From positions 124,001 through 188,000 of the forward strand of contig NZ_KQ948028.1 of assembly GCF_001513965.1 (NCBI RefSeq): a stretch of DNA of 64,000 bases. Reading direction: 5' to 3'. Both the position numbers and the translations under genes were made by a program. Position 1 is the stretch's first letter; each line of letters begins with the position of its first letter. The DNA is from Streptomyces cellostaticus. Its GTDB lineage: Bacteria; Actinomycetota; Actinomycetes; Streptomycetales; Streptomycetaceae. The notes below the pieces were generated by a model. That model searched no databases. It was given only the letters and a program-made list of their open reading frames with translations, and was not told where the DNA came from. This document shows positions 9,102 through 17,472 of the stretch, one piece after another.

Positions 9102-10550
9102 TCACCGGTACTCCGAAAGCCTGCGCCCGATGCCGGCGACCGCGCCCGTGGCGCCGAGCACCGCCAGTACGGCGGCGCCGACGGGCAGACCCGTCATCGC
9201 GTCCCGCCCGCTGCCTGCGGCCTGCTTGAACTCGGCCTGCTCGTGGTCGATGGCCCGGTGCAGATTGTCGTCGACGCTGTCGAAGCACTCGCCGGTCGCA
9301 CCCTTGGCACCGATCACCTTGTCCAGCGCCTGCTGGTAGTTGCCGTTCTCGTCCTCGGCCCGGGCCGAGGCGTGCCGCTGCTTCCACACCGCCATGTTGC
9401 CCTCGGCCGCCTTGACCGGCTTGGTGCCGGCCTGGTCGTCGGCGAGCTTCTCCGCCTGGGCCAGGCCCTTGCCGAGCACGGCCATGTCCTTGTCGAAGTC
9501 GTAGTAGTACGCGTCGTACTGCTGTCCGCCGACCGTGACGGTCTCGGCGCCGCGTGCCACCAGGCTGAGGTTCTCGTTGCCGCGGGCCTTCAGGGAGGCG
9601 ATCCGGGCGTCGTGCAGGTAGTTCAGCGAACGGATCCCGTGGTCGTAGGAGCCGTTGAGGCCCGAGCGCGCGACGGCGTGCCCGACGACCAGCCAGAGCA
9701 GGACCACCGTGGTGGCGGCGGTGGCGGCGACCAGGCCGTGGTTGAGGACGCGGTTGGTGCGCCGGTAGGTGCGGTGCTGGGCCCAGCCGAGCGCGGCCAG
9801 GGCGAGCACGCCGAGCGCCATGGCCGCCCAGGGATACGGCGTCGCATCCCCGTAGTCGGCGTCCAGCCGCTGGTTCTCCTTCGTGTAGAGATCCTCCGCC
9901 GCCGGGAGCATCTCCTTCTGCATCTTCTCGTTCGCGTACCGCAGATAGGCGCCGCCGACCGGATACCCCTGCCGGTTGTAGGTCCGGGCGCGCTCGATCA
10001 GTCCCTTGTACTCGGGCAGCAGCCGGTTCAGCTTGGCGATCGTCGCCTCGGAGGGGGAGCCGGGAGTGGCGTTGGCGGCGGCCGTGACGAGCCCCGAGGC
10101 GGCCGTCCGGATGTCCTTCTCGTACCGGGTGCGGGAGCCCGCGCTCTCCTGGCCGCCGGCCAGGAAGCCGCTGGAGGCGGCCGTGTTGGCGTCCGCCAGC
10201 GAACGGTAGATGTCGGCGGCGCCCGAGCTGAGCGGCTGGCTGCTGTGCAGCACGTCGTCGGCGGCGGCGGCCCGCTCGGAGGTCTGCCAGGCGGTGACCG
10301 CCCCGAACGCGACGACGAGCAGGGCGAGGACGGCCCCGATGATCCGCAGCCGCCCCGGCTCGGTGGTCGCGGCGGCACGCAGCCGCTCGGCCCCCTCGGC
10401 GAAGGCGGTACGGCGGGCGGGCGGCGCGGGTGAGGCGGGGGAGACGAGGGAGGCGGCCGGAGGGACCGGCGGCCGGCCGGGCTGAGGAGGGACTGCGGGC
10501 ATGGCGGGGCCGACCGGTGGTGCCGAGCTGCTCTTCGGCGGGTGTGTCAC
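9102..10550 (-). CDS. Four-helix membrane sensor protein (GlnX-like)
   Basis: 482 residues from a GTG at 10550, chosen because GGGGGAGG lies 4 bases upstream; an ATG 24 codons earlier lacks a ribosome site. The cytoplasmic N-terminus is Pro/Ala-rich. Membrane helices are predicted near residues 70-90, 240-258, 272-295 and at the C-terminus (TGLPVGAAVLAVLGATGAV). They enclose two helical extracytoplasmic domains like four-helix-bundle sensors. This matches the topology described for mycobacterial GlnX, which couples GlnH to PknG. It is the first gene of the operon, so the promoter should lie in 10551-10700. Confidence 0.88.
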   Translation of the reverse strand: MTHPPKSSSAPPVGPAMPAVPPQPGRPPVPPAASLVSPASPAPPARRTAFAEGAERLRAAATTEPGRLRIIGAVLALLVVAFGAVTAWQTSERAAAADDVLHSSQPLSSGAADIYRSLADANTAASSGFLAGGQESAGSRTRYEKDIRTAASGLVTAAANATPGSPSEATIAKLNRLLPEYKGLIERARTYNRQGYPVGGAYLRYANEKMQKEMLPAAEDLYTKENQRLDADYGDATPYPWAAMALGVLALAALGWAQHRTYRRTNRVLNHGLVAATAATTVVLLWLVVGHAVARSGLNGSYDHGIRSLNYLHDARIASLKARGNENLSLVARGAETVTVGGQQYDAYYYDFDKDMAVLGKGLAQAEKLADDQAGTKPVKAAEGNMAVWKQRHASARAEDENGNYQQALDKVIGAKGATGECFDSVDDNLHRAIDHEQAEFKQAAGSGRDAMTGLPVGAAVLAVLGATGAVAGIGRRLSEYR

Positions 10551-10736
10551 TTGACCTCCCCCATGGTCATCCGTTCGCCGCCAAGTATCGCTGCCCGGAC
10601 TGACATCCGCACCGGCCTTCACTCGATCTTGATCGGATCGCAGCGCAACCTACGGCGCGGGGGGCGTGACGCACCACCCCCTGGTGATGAACACGCCGGT
10701 TGCGGATGATCGGTTCCCCGGGGCGGTACCCGCGGC

Positions 10737-10763
10737 GGCCGGGGCACGTATGGTGCCCCGGCC
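10737..10763 (-). terminator. Terminator of the lectin gene
   Basis: A perfect 11-bp inverted repeat (GGCCGGGGCAC / GTGCCCCGGCC) with a 5-base loop, 31 bases beyond the lectin stop codon. It has no T-run, which is common in Streptomyces. It insulates the pknG operon promoter region from read-through. Confidence 0.75.
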
Positions 10764-10794
10764 CCCGCGGACTACGCGGCCCCGTGCCGGATCT

Positions 10795-11850
10795 TCACCG
10801 GCTGCTCTCGCAGTTGGTGAAGGTGGCGCTGGTCTGGGCGAGGTAGATGCTGGCGCCGCCCTGGTCGTCGGTCCTGAGCGGGACGGTCAGGGTGTCCTCG
10901 GCGGTCCAGGCGAAGCCGTTCGTGTCGAAGGTCCACGTGCCGGTGACCTTCGTCGCCAGCTCCGACAGGGCCACCCAGCCGTACTGCTGGGAAGGCACCG
11001 TGATGGTGAGGCTGTTGCCGAGGTCCTCGACCAGGTTCTGCGAGACGTTGCCGGTGATCTGCTGGCTGACCTGGGCGGTCACCGGTGACGCGCCGCCGGC
11101 GCCGATCGAGGCGCCGAACGTGAAGCCGAGCGTGGAGGACCAGCCGGTGTGCTTGTTCATGGTGAACGTCCACGGCACCGGCGCCGTGGTGCCGTTGAAC
11201 CAGACCGGCGAGACGCACTTCTTCGGCAGGGGCGCCGAGGGCGCCTGGGACCGGGTGCGCCACGAGCAGGAGGAGGTGTCCTTGACGCAGCGCGCTCCGG
11301 CGTAGTCGACGGCCGAGGCGAACGCGGCGTCCCGCGCGGTGTCGGGCAGGCGCCACTGCTGGGCCTTGCTGCCGTTGCAGTCGTAGGTGTCGGTCCACGC
11401 GTCGTCGTACTGGGCGTCGTACCACACGTCCAGGCACTTGTTGTCCCGCGTGTTGCGGATCATGAAGGCGCCGGTGCCTCCGGTGACGGGCTGGAAGTAC
11501 CACCGCTCCGTGGCGCGGCCGTCACAGGACTGCTGTCTGAGCGGCAGGCCGGCGTCCGTGCACTTCCCCGTGGCGTTGTTGACGAGGGTGAAGGAGCCGT
11601 CGCTGCCACTGAGGTTCGCGCTCCACTGCTGGTGGTGGCCGGGCGCGCTGTTGGTGACGAGGAAGACGCCGTCGCCGGTGTTGCCGTTCTGCACGTCGAG
11701 GTTGCGGTTGTTGCTCAACGAGGTGAGGGTCAGGTCCTTCAGACCGGACGGGTCGGCACTCGCCCTCGTCCCGGCGCTCGCGGGGCTTGCTGCGAATCCT
11801 GCGAGCGCCGCGACTGCGGCGAGACCGGCGGCGGCTATGCGTCGGAACAC
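10795..11850 (-). CDS. Secreted ricin-type beta-trefoil lectin with beta-rich C-terminal domain
   Basis: 351 residues from a GTG at 11850 with AGGGAAGGA upstream. The signal peptide ends near ASPASA/GT (26). Residues 35-170 form a ricin B-type beta-trefoil with repeated NNxxGKC, QQW and NKCLDV elements. The C-terminal half (185-351) is rich in Ser, Thr, Gly and Gln, with alternating beta pattern (STLGFTFGASIG, VTAQVSQQITGNVSQ, SLTITVPSQQYGWV). That resembles the membrane-insertion module of aerolysin/ETX-MTX2 toxins. The layout lectin plus aerolysin-like module is known from fungal LSL lectins. Six or more cysteines suggest disulfides. Pore formation is inference; simple carbohydrate binding is the safe call. 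Confidence 0.85.
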   Translation of the reverse strand: MFRRIAAAGLAAVAALAGFAASPASAGTRASADPSGLKDLTLTSLSNNRNLDVQNGNTGDGVFLVTNSAPGHHQQWSANLSGSDGSFTLVNNATGKCTDAGLPLRQQSCDGRATERWYFQPVTGGTGAFMIRNTRDNKCLDVWYDAQYDDAWTDTYDCNGSKAQQWRLPDTARDAAFASAVDYAGARCVKDTSSCSWRTRSQAPSAPLPKKCVSPVWFNGTTAPVPWTFTMNKHTGWSSTLGFTFGASIGAGGASPVTAQVSQQITGNVSQNLVEDLGNSLTITVPSQQYGWVALSELATKVTGTWTFDTNGFAWTAEDTLTVPLRTDDQGGASIYLAQTSATFTNCESSR

Positions 11851-11995
11851 GGGTGTCCTTCCCTGGAGGTCGACTTGGTGCAGACCTGCGTGAAGCTAAC
11901 GGCCCTGCTGCCGGACCTCCACGGACTCCCGGCGACCTTCCGAATAAACCCGCCTTTTCGAGACAGCTGCCGCATGTGGCCGTACGACCACTTGC

Positions 11996-12973
11996 TCAGG
12001 GCCTGTGTTCCCAGTAGGCCCGCGCCCGCTCCTGCGCCTCCACCCCCGCCCCCAGCCGGTCGAGGCCCAGCAGCGCCGCCCCGAGCACCGGGCCCGCCGA
12101 CACCACCCGGACGTCCGCCTTCGGGGCGCGCGATGCCAGCAGATCGCGGATGCCGTCGTCCAGTTGGGGATGCCCGGCGGTCAGGACGCTGCCGCCCAGC
12201 AGGACCGGGGTCTCCTCGGCGAGGAGGTCAAGGCGGGTCAGCGCCACCGTGGCCATGGTCGTCACCTCCTGAGCGAGCCGGTCCACCACCGAACGCGCCA
12301 CGGCGTCCCCCTGTGCGGCCGTCTCGAAAAGGACCGGAGTCAGTTCGTGCCGGCGGCCGTGCTCCACATGCTCCAGGTGCAGCGCCTCGATCAGCGCGTA
12401 CATGGACGGCAGGCCGAAGTGGGCGGGCAGGGTGCGGGCCAGGGCCGTCGGCTCGCCGCGGCCGTCCTCCGCGCGGGCCGCGTGCCACAGCGCCTCCTCG
12501 GCCAGGGCCCAGCCCCCGCCCCAGTCGCCGGAGATACGGCCGATCGCGGGGAAGCGGGCGGTACGGCCGTCGGGGCGCATGCCGACGCAGTTGATGCCGG
12601 CACCGCAGACCACGGCGACGCCCCGGGGCTCGGCCACGCCTGCGCGCAGGATCGCGAAGGTGTCGTTGCGTACCTCCACCGACGCGCCCCACGCGCGCGC
12701 GTGCAGCGCGGCCGCCAACTGCTCCTCCTCCACCGGCAGATCGGCGTTGGCCAGACAGGCCGACACCTGCGAGGCGGAGCTCACGCCCGCGTCCGCGAAC
12801 GCCCGCGCCACCGGGACGGCGAGGGCGTCCACGGCTGCCGCGACCCCCACCGCGGGCGGGCGGAAGCCGCCGCCGCGGGCCGTGGCCAGCACCTCTCCGG
12901 CAGCGGTGACCACGGCCACGTCGGTCTTGCTGTTGCCGGCGTCGATGGCAAGAACGGTCGGGTTCAGGCCCAC
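11996..12973 (-). CDS. BadF/BcrA-type sugar kinase (N-acetylglucosamine kinase-like)
   Basis: 325 residues from a GTG at 12973 preceded by GGGAG at 8 bases. The start overlaps the end of the GH4 gene by 10 bases, so translation is coupled. It has the ASKHA fold: LAIDAGNSKTDVAVV (phosphate 1), VCGAGINCVG, GRISGDWGGGWALAEEAL and LLGGSVL. This family includes eukaryotic-type GlcNAc kinase and bacterial glucosamine kinases. It is the last gene of the sugar operon. It may phosphorylate the imported sugar before or after GH4 cleavage. A much longer upstream extension in this frame runs through the GH4 gene and is not coding. Confidence 0.88.
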   Translation of the reverse strand: MGLNPTVLAIDAGNSKTDVAVVTAAGEVLATARGGGFRPPAVGVAAAVDALAVPVARAFADAGVSSASQVSACLANADLPVEEEQLAAALHARAWGASVEVRNDTFAILRAGVAEPRGVAVVCGAGINCVGMRPDGRTARFPAIGRISGDWGGGWALAEEALWHAARAEDGRGEPTALARTLPAHFGLPSMYALIEALHLEHVEHGRRHELTPVLFETAAQGDAVARSVVDRLAQEVTTMATVALTRLDLLAEETPVLLGGSVLTAGHPQLDDGIRDLLASRAPKADVRVVSAGPVLGAALLGLDRLGAGVEAQERARAYWEHRP

Positions 12974-14229
12974 GCGAGGTGCTCCCGGTTGTGCGCGATC
13001 AGTCGGTCGGTGAGGGTGTCGGCGTACTCGTACTGGCCGATGAGGGGATGGGCGAGGAGGGCTCGCAGGACCCGGTCCCGGCCGCCGCGCAGGGCCGCCT
13101 CCAGGGCCAGGTCCTCGTAGGCCGTCACGTTCGCCACCAGGCCCGCGTAGAGCGGGTCGAGGTCCGGCACCGGCAGCGGCACGGGCCCCCTCGGGCCCAC
13201 CGCCGCCTGTACCTCGATCACCGCGTCGTCCGGCAGGAAGGGCAGCGTGCCCTTGTTGAGCGTGTTCACCACCTGGTAGGGGCTGCCGGCTCCGCGCAGC
13301 AGGGCAGCCGCCAGGTCCACCGCCGCCTCCGAGTAGAAGGCGCCGCCCCGCTCGGCGAGCAGCGGCGGCTTCTCGTCCAGGGACGGATCGCCGTACATCG
13401 CCAGCAGCTGGCGTTCCATGGCCGCGACCGTTGCCGCCCGGGAGGGTTTGCTGCGCAGGTCCCGTACGACCTCGTCGTGGGCGTAGTAGTAGCGCAGGTA
13501 GTAGGAGGGGATCACGCCGAGGCGGTCCAGGAGGGGGCGTGGCAGGCGCAGGTCGTCGGCGATGGTGTCGCCGTGCTCGGCCAGGAGCCCGGGAAGCACG
13601 TCGGCGCCCTCGGGGCCGCCGAGGCGTACCCCCGTCTCCCAGGTGAGGTGGTTCAGGCCTACGTGGTCCAGGTGGACGTCCTTCGGGTCGGTGCCCAGCA
13701 GCGCCGCGAACCTGCGCTGGAAGCCGATCGCCACGTTGCACAGGCCCACCGCCCGGTGGCCCGCCTGGAGCAGGGCGCGGGTGACGATGCCGACCGGGTT
13801 GGTGAAGTCGATGATCCAGGCACCGGGGTTGGTGCGGCGGACCCGTTCGGCGATGTCGAGGACGACGGGGACCGTGCGCAGCGCCTTGGCCAGGCCGCCC
13901 GCGCCGGTCGTCTCCTGGCCGATGCAGCCGCACTCCAGCGGCCAGGTCTCGTCCTGTTCGCGGGCCGCCTGCCCGCCGACGCGCAGTTGGAGCAGTACGG
14001 CGTCGGCGCCGTCGACTCCCGCGTCCAGGTCGGAGGTGGTGACGATCCGGCCGCGATGCGCCTGCCTGGCGAAGATACGGCGGGCCAGGCCGCCCACCAG
14101 TTCCAGGCGTTCGGCCGCCGGGTCCACGAGCACCAGTTCCTCGATGGGCAGGGTGTCCCTGAGGCGTGCGAAGCCGTCGATGAGTTCGGGGGTGTAGGTC
14201 GAGCCTCCGCCGACCACGGTGAGTTTCAT
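12964..14229 (-). CDS. GH4 glycosidase (6-phospho-beta-glucosidase type)
   Basis: 421 residues, full length for the family. The N-terminal Rossmann motif GGGSTYTP binds NAD. DFTNPVGIVTRA, the metal ligands C164 (LCNVAIGF) and H194 (GLNHLTW), and a phosphate-site region are present. GH4 enzymes cleave by a redox elimination mechanism needing NAD and a divalent metal, and most act on 6-phosphoglycosides. Because its operon has an ABC importer and no PTS, the phosphate must come from a kinase, presumably the next gene. The start lies 7 bases after the permease stop. Confidence 0.92.
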   Translation of the reverse strand: MKLTVVGGGSTYTPELIDGFARLRDTLPIEELVLVDPAAERLELVGGLARRIFARQAHRGRIVTTSDLDAGVDGADAVLLQLRVGGQAAREQDETWPLECGCIGQETTGAGGLAKALRTVPVVLDIAERVRRTNPGAWIIDFTNPVGIVTRALLQAGHRAVGLCNVAIGFQRRFAALLGTDPKDVHLDHVGLNHLTWETGVRLGGPEGADVLPGLLAEHGDTIADDLRLPRPLLDRLGVIPSYYLRYYYAHDEVVRDLRSKPSRAATVAAMERQLLAMYGDPSLDEKPPLLAERGGAFYSEAAVDLAAALLRGAGSPYQVVNTLNKGTLPFLPDDAVIEVQAAVGPRGPVPLPVPDLDPLYAGLVANVTAYEDLALEAALRGGRDRVLRALLAHPLIGQYEYADTLTDRLIAHNREHLAWA

Positions 14230-14236
14230 ATACGGA

Positions 14237-15130
14237 TCAACCCTTCACTCCGGTGAGCGTGACGCCTTCCACGAACGTCTTCTGGGCGAAGAAGAACACG
14301 AGGATCACGGGGGCCATGACCAGCACGGTCGCGGCCATGGTGAGGTTCCAGTCGGTGTGGTGGGCGCCCTTGAAGGACTCCAGGCCGTACGACAGCGTCC
14401 AGGCGCCCGGGTTCTCGGACGTGTAGATCTGCGGGCCGAAGTAGTCGTTCCAGGCGTAGAAGAACTGGAAGAGCGCCACGGCGGCGATACCCGGTTTCGC
14501 CATCGGCAGGACGACCCGCAGCAGGGTCCTGAGGTCACCGCAGCCGTCCACCTTCGCCGCGTCCACGTACTCGTTCGGGATCGTCATCAGGAACTGGCGC
14601 AGCAGGAAGACGGAGAACGCGTCCCCGAACGCCATCGGGATGATCAGCGGCCACAGCGTGCCCGACAGGTCCAGCTGCTTCGCCCAGAACAGGTACATCG
14701 GGATGATGACCACCTGTGGGGGCAGCATCATCATCGAGATCACCAGCATGAGTGACAGGTTGCGGCCCCGGAAGCGGAACTTCGCCAGCGCGTACGCCAC
14801 CGGGACCGAGGACGCCACGGTCAGTACGGTGCCGAGACCGGCGTAGACCAGCGTGTTCTTCCACCAGGTCAAAAAGCCGGGGGTGTCGAGCACGCTCTTG
14901 TAGTTGCCCCACTCCCAGGTGTGCGGGATCAGGTCCCGGCTGAGGGCCTGCGAGTCGCTCATCAGCGAGGTCAGGAACACGAAGACGAAGGGGAGCGTGA
15001 AGAAGAGGGCGGCCGCGACGCCGAGGGAGTGGACCGCGATCCATTCGAACAGCGCCCTGCGGCGGGCGGTCCGCTCGGCACCCGACACCGCCGGTGCCGG
15101 CTTCACCGGCTTGTCCAGCACTTGGGTCAT
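14237..15130 (-). CDS. Sugar ABC transporter permease (MalG type)
   Basis: 297 residues with six predicted membrane helices. The EAA loop for ATPase contact reads EYVDAAKVDGCGDLRTLLRVVLPMAKPG. The first cytoplasmic segment is long, as in CUT1 sugar importers. Its start lies 2 bases after the stop of the partner permease. The operon encodes no ATPase; in Streptomyces a shared ATPase (MsiK) usually energises such importers, so it is likely needed here. Confidence 0.93.
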   Translation of the reverse strand: MTQVLDKPVKPAPAVSGAERTARRRALFEWIAVHSLGVAAALFFTLPFVFVFLTSLMSDSQALSRDLIPHTWEWGNYKSVLDTPGFLTWWKNTLVYAGLGTVLTVASSVPVAYALAKFRFRGRNLSLMLVISMMMLPPQVVIIPMYLFWAKQLDLSGTLWPLIIPMAFGDAFSVFLLRQFLMTIPNEYVDAAKVDGCGDLRTLLRVVLPMAKPGIAAVALFQFFYAWNDYFGPQIYTSENPGAWTLSYGLESFKGAHHTDWNLTMAATVLVMAPVILVFFFAQKTFVEGVTLTGVKG

Positions 15131-15132
15131 GG

Positions 15133-16074
15133 TCAGTCACCTGCCTGGATGAGACCGCCCCGGCGCCGCATCAGGAACGCGGTGAACACCATCGACAGGG
15201 CGAAGAGCACGAGGGCGACGACACACGCGGAGCCGTAGTCGAAGCGCTGGAAGCCGAGGTTGTAGACGAGCTGCGGGAGGGTGAGCGTGGACTTGTCCGG
15301 ATAGCCGGGCTCGAACTGGGTGCCCGCGCCCTGGATCACCCCCGAGGCGACCTTCCCCGCGATCAGTGGCTGCGTGTAGTACTGCATCGTCTGGATCACG
15401 CCGGTGACGACGGCGAACATCACGATCGGCGAGATGTTCGGGAGGGTGACGTAGCGGAACCGCTGCCACGCCGACGCCCCGTCCAGCTCGGCCGCCTCGT
15501 ACTGCTCCGCCGGTACGTCGAGCAGCGCGGCCATGAAGATCACCATCAGGTCGCCGATGCCCCACAGCGCCAGCAGGGTCAGGGCGGGCTTGGACCAGGC
15601 GGGGTCGTTGAACCAGCCCGGCGCCGGGATGCCGGCCTTCTCCAGGATCGAGTTGACCGGGCCCGTACCGGGGTTGAGGAGGAAGGCGAAGGCCATGGTC
15701 GCCGCGACCGGCGGGGCGAGGTAGGGCAGGTAGAAGAGGGTGCGGAAGACACCCGTGCCCGTCTTGATCTTCGTGATGAGCAGGCCGACGCCGAGTCCGA
15801 AGACGACCCGGAGCGTCACCATGACGACGACCAGCCACAGGGTGTTGCGCAGGGCGGGCCAGAAGAGCGGGTAGTGCTCGAAGACGTACGTCCAGTTCTT
15901 CGTGCCGCTCCACGTCGGCGGCCGGAAGCCGTCGTAGTGCATGAACGAGAAGTAGACCGTCGAGATCAGCGGGTACGCGAAGAAGACCGCGAAGCCGATC
16001 AGCCAGGGCGACATGAAGGCGGCCGTACGAAGCGCAGCCCTGCGGCGCTTCGAGGCGAGCGTGATCGTGCTCAT
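15133..16074 (-). CDS. Sugar ABC transporter permease (MalF type)
   Basis: 313 residues, six predicted membrane helices beginning at about residue 20 (FMSPWLIGFAVFFAYPLI). The EAA loop is EQYEAAELDGASAWQRFRYVTLPNIS. It pairs with the MalG-type permease to form the membrane channel of a CUT1 importer. Its start is 3 bases after the binding-protein stop, so the importer genes are co-transcribed and probably translated in series. Confidence 0.93.
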   Translation of the reverse strand: MSTITLASKRRRAALRTAAFMSPWLIGFAVFFAYPLISTVYFSFMHYDGFRPPTWSGTKNWTYVFEHYPLFWPALRNTLWLVVVMVTLRVVFGLGVGLLITKIKTGTGVFRTLFYLPYLAPPVAATMAFAFLLNPGTGPVNSILEKAGIPAPGWFNDPAWSKPALTLLALWGIGDLMVIFMAALLDVPAEQYEAAELDGASAWQRFRYVTLPNISPIVMFAVVTGVIQTMQYYTQPLIAGKVASGVIQGAGTQFEPGYPDKSTLTLPQLVYNLGFQRFDYGSACVVALVLFALSMVFTAFLMRRRGGLIQAGD

Positions 16075-16077
16075 GGG

Positions 16078-17421
16078 CTACTTGGCCTGCGCGATGTCCG
16101 TGTCGATCTGCGCGGCCGTCTTCTTCAGGCCGGCCTTCAGATCGGTGACCTTGCCGCTCTCGTAGTCGTAGCCGAACTGCTGGATCGTCACCAGGTACAC
16201 ACCGCCGTTGATCGAGGCGGGAGTCGTGGTGGAGTCCGGGTTCGCGGCGATGTCCAGGAAGGTCTTGAACCGGGGGTCGTACTTCAGCTTCGGCGACTTC
16301 AGCGCGGCCAGTGTGGAGGGCACGTTGTGGATGTCGTTGGCGAAGCCGACCACCGCGTCCGTGTTCGTGGTCATGTACTTCACCAGTTCCCAGGCCGCGT
16401 TCTGCCGGTGGCTGGTGGCGGCGATGCCCGCGATGGTGCCGGTGATGTAGCCCTTGCCGTACCGGCTCGCCTGGTCGTCCGGGACGGGCAGCGGGGCGAC
16501 GCCGATCTCGAACTTCGCCTTGGCGTCCTCGGCCATTCCGAGCCGCCACTCGCCGTCGAGCTGCATGGCCACCTGACCGGTGTGGAAGGGGTGTTTCGGG
16601 CCCCACTCGTCGCCCAGCGTGGCCCGGAACTTCTCCAGCTTCCGGAATCCGCCGAGTTCGTCGACGAGCTTCTTCTGGAGCGTGAAGCCCTTTTCGAACG
16701 CCGGGTCCTCGGCGAGGCCGGACTTGCCGTTCTTGCCGAAGTACGTCGGCGAGAACTGGGCGAAGTAGTGCTCGGTGGTGGACTCCCAGCCGTGGTAGTC
16801 CGGCATGAAGCCGAGCTGTTCGTAGCCGTCGCCCTGCGTGATGGTCAGTTTCCTGGCGTCGGCCTCGAATTCCGACCATGTCTTCGGCGGGGCGGTGATG
16901 CCCGCCTTCTTGAATGCCGTCTTGTTGTAGTAGAGGCCGTACGCGTCGCCCAGCAGCGGCACCGTGCAGCGGTTGCCGTCGTACTGGGTGTACTCGTTCA
17001 TCGTCTTCGGGAAGGTCGTCTCCGGGTCGATCCCCGACTTCTTGAAGAAGGGGTTGAGGTCGACCAGCGCGCCCGAGGAGCAGAACTTGCCCACGTTGTT
17101 GGTGGTGAAGGAGGAGATCACGTCCGGGGCCCGGTCGCCGCCGGAGCGCAGCGCCTGGTTGATCTTGTCGTCGGTCATGTTGCCGACGATGTTCACGTGG
17201 ATGTTGGGGTGCGCCTTCTCGAATCCGGCGACCAGCGACTTGACGGCCTTCACCTCGTTCGGCGCGCTCCAGGCGTGCCAGAAGTTGATCGTCGTGTCCT
17301 TGGAGGCGTCGTCGGTGGCGCCGGCGTCGGACTGGCCGGTACAGGCGGTGGTGAGGAGGGCGAGGGAGGCAGTCAGGGCAAAAGCCGCTTTTCGGGCATG
17401 AGAGGGTACGACGTCGGGCAT
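16078..17421 (-). CDS. Sugar-binding lipoprotein of the ABC importer
   Basis: 447 residues. The signal peptide ends in the lipobox LTTAC with lipidated C27. The body is an SBP_bac_1 fold (TINFWHAWSAPNEVKAVKSL, GSGGDRAPDV-like region, DGEWRLGMAEDAKAKFEIGVAPLP). The sequence GVAPLPVPDD with GLYYNKTAFKKAG is typical of oligosaccharide binders. It is anchored outside the membrane and delivers sugar to the two permeases. The substrate cannot be read from sequence; the GH4 and GlcNAc-kinase-like neighbours suggest a beta-linked disaccharide, possibly amino-sugar-containing. Confidence 0.93.
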   Translation of the reverse strand: MPDVVPSHARKAAFALTASLALLTTACTGQSDAGATDDASKDTTINFWHAWSAPNEVKAVKSLVAGFEKAHPNIHVNIVGNMTDDKINQALRSGGDRAPDVISSFTTNNVGKFCSSGALVDLNPFFKKSGIDPETTFPKTMNEYTQYDGNRCTVPLLGDAYGLYYNKTAFKKAGITAPPKTWSEFEADARKLTITQGDGYEQLGFMPDYHGWESTTEHYFAQFSPTYFGKNGKSGLAEDPAFEKGFTLQKKLVDELGGFRKLEKFRATLGDEWGPKHPFHTGQVAMQLDGEWRLGMAEDAKAKFEIGVAPLPVPDDQASRYGKGYITGTIAGIAATSHRQNAAWELVKYMTTNTDAVVGFANDIHNVPSTLAALKSPKLKYDPRFKTFLDIAANPDSTTTPASINGGVYLVTIQQFGYDYESGKVTDLKAGLKKTAAQIDTDIAQAK

Positions 17422-17472
17422 GGCGAGGTCTCCCAGGGGCGGGGTGAGGTGAGGAGCAGGGGCTACGGACGC

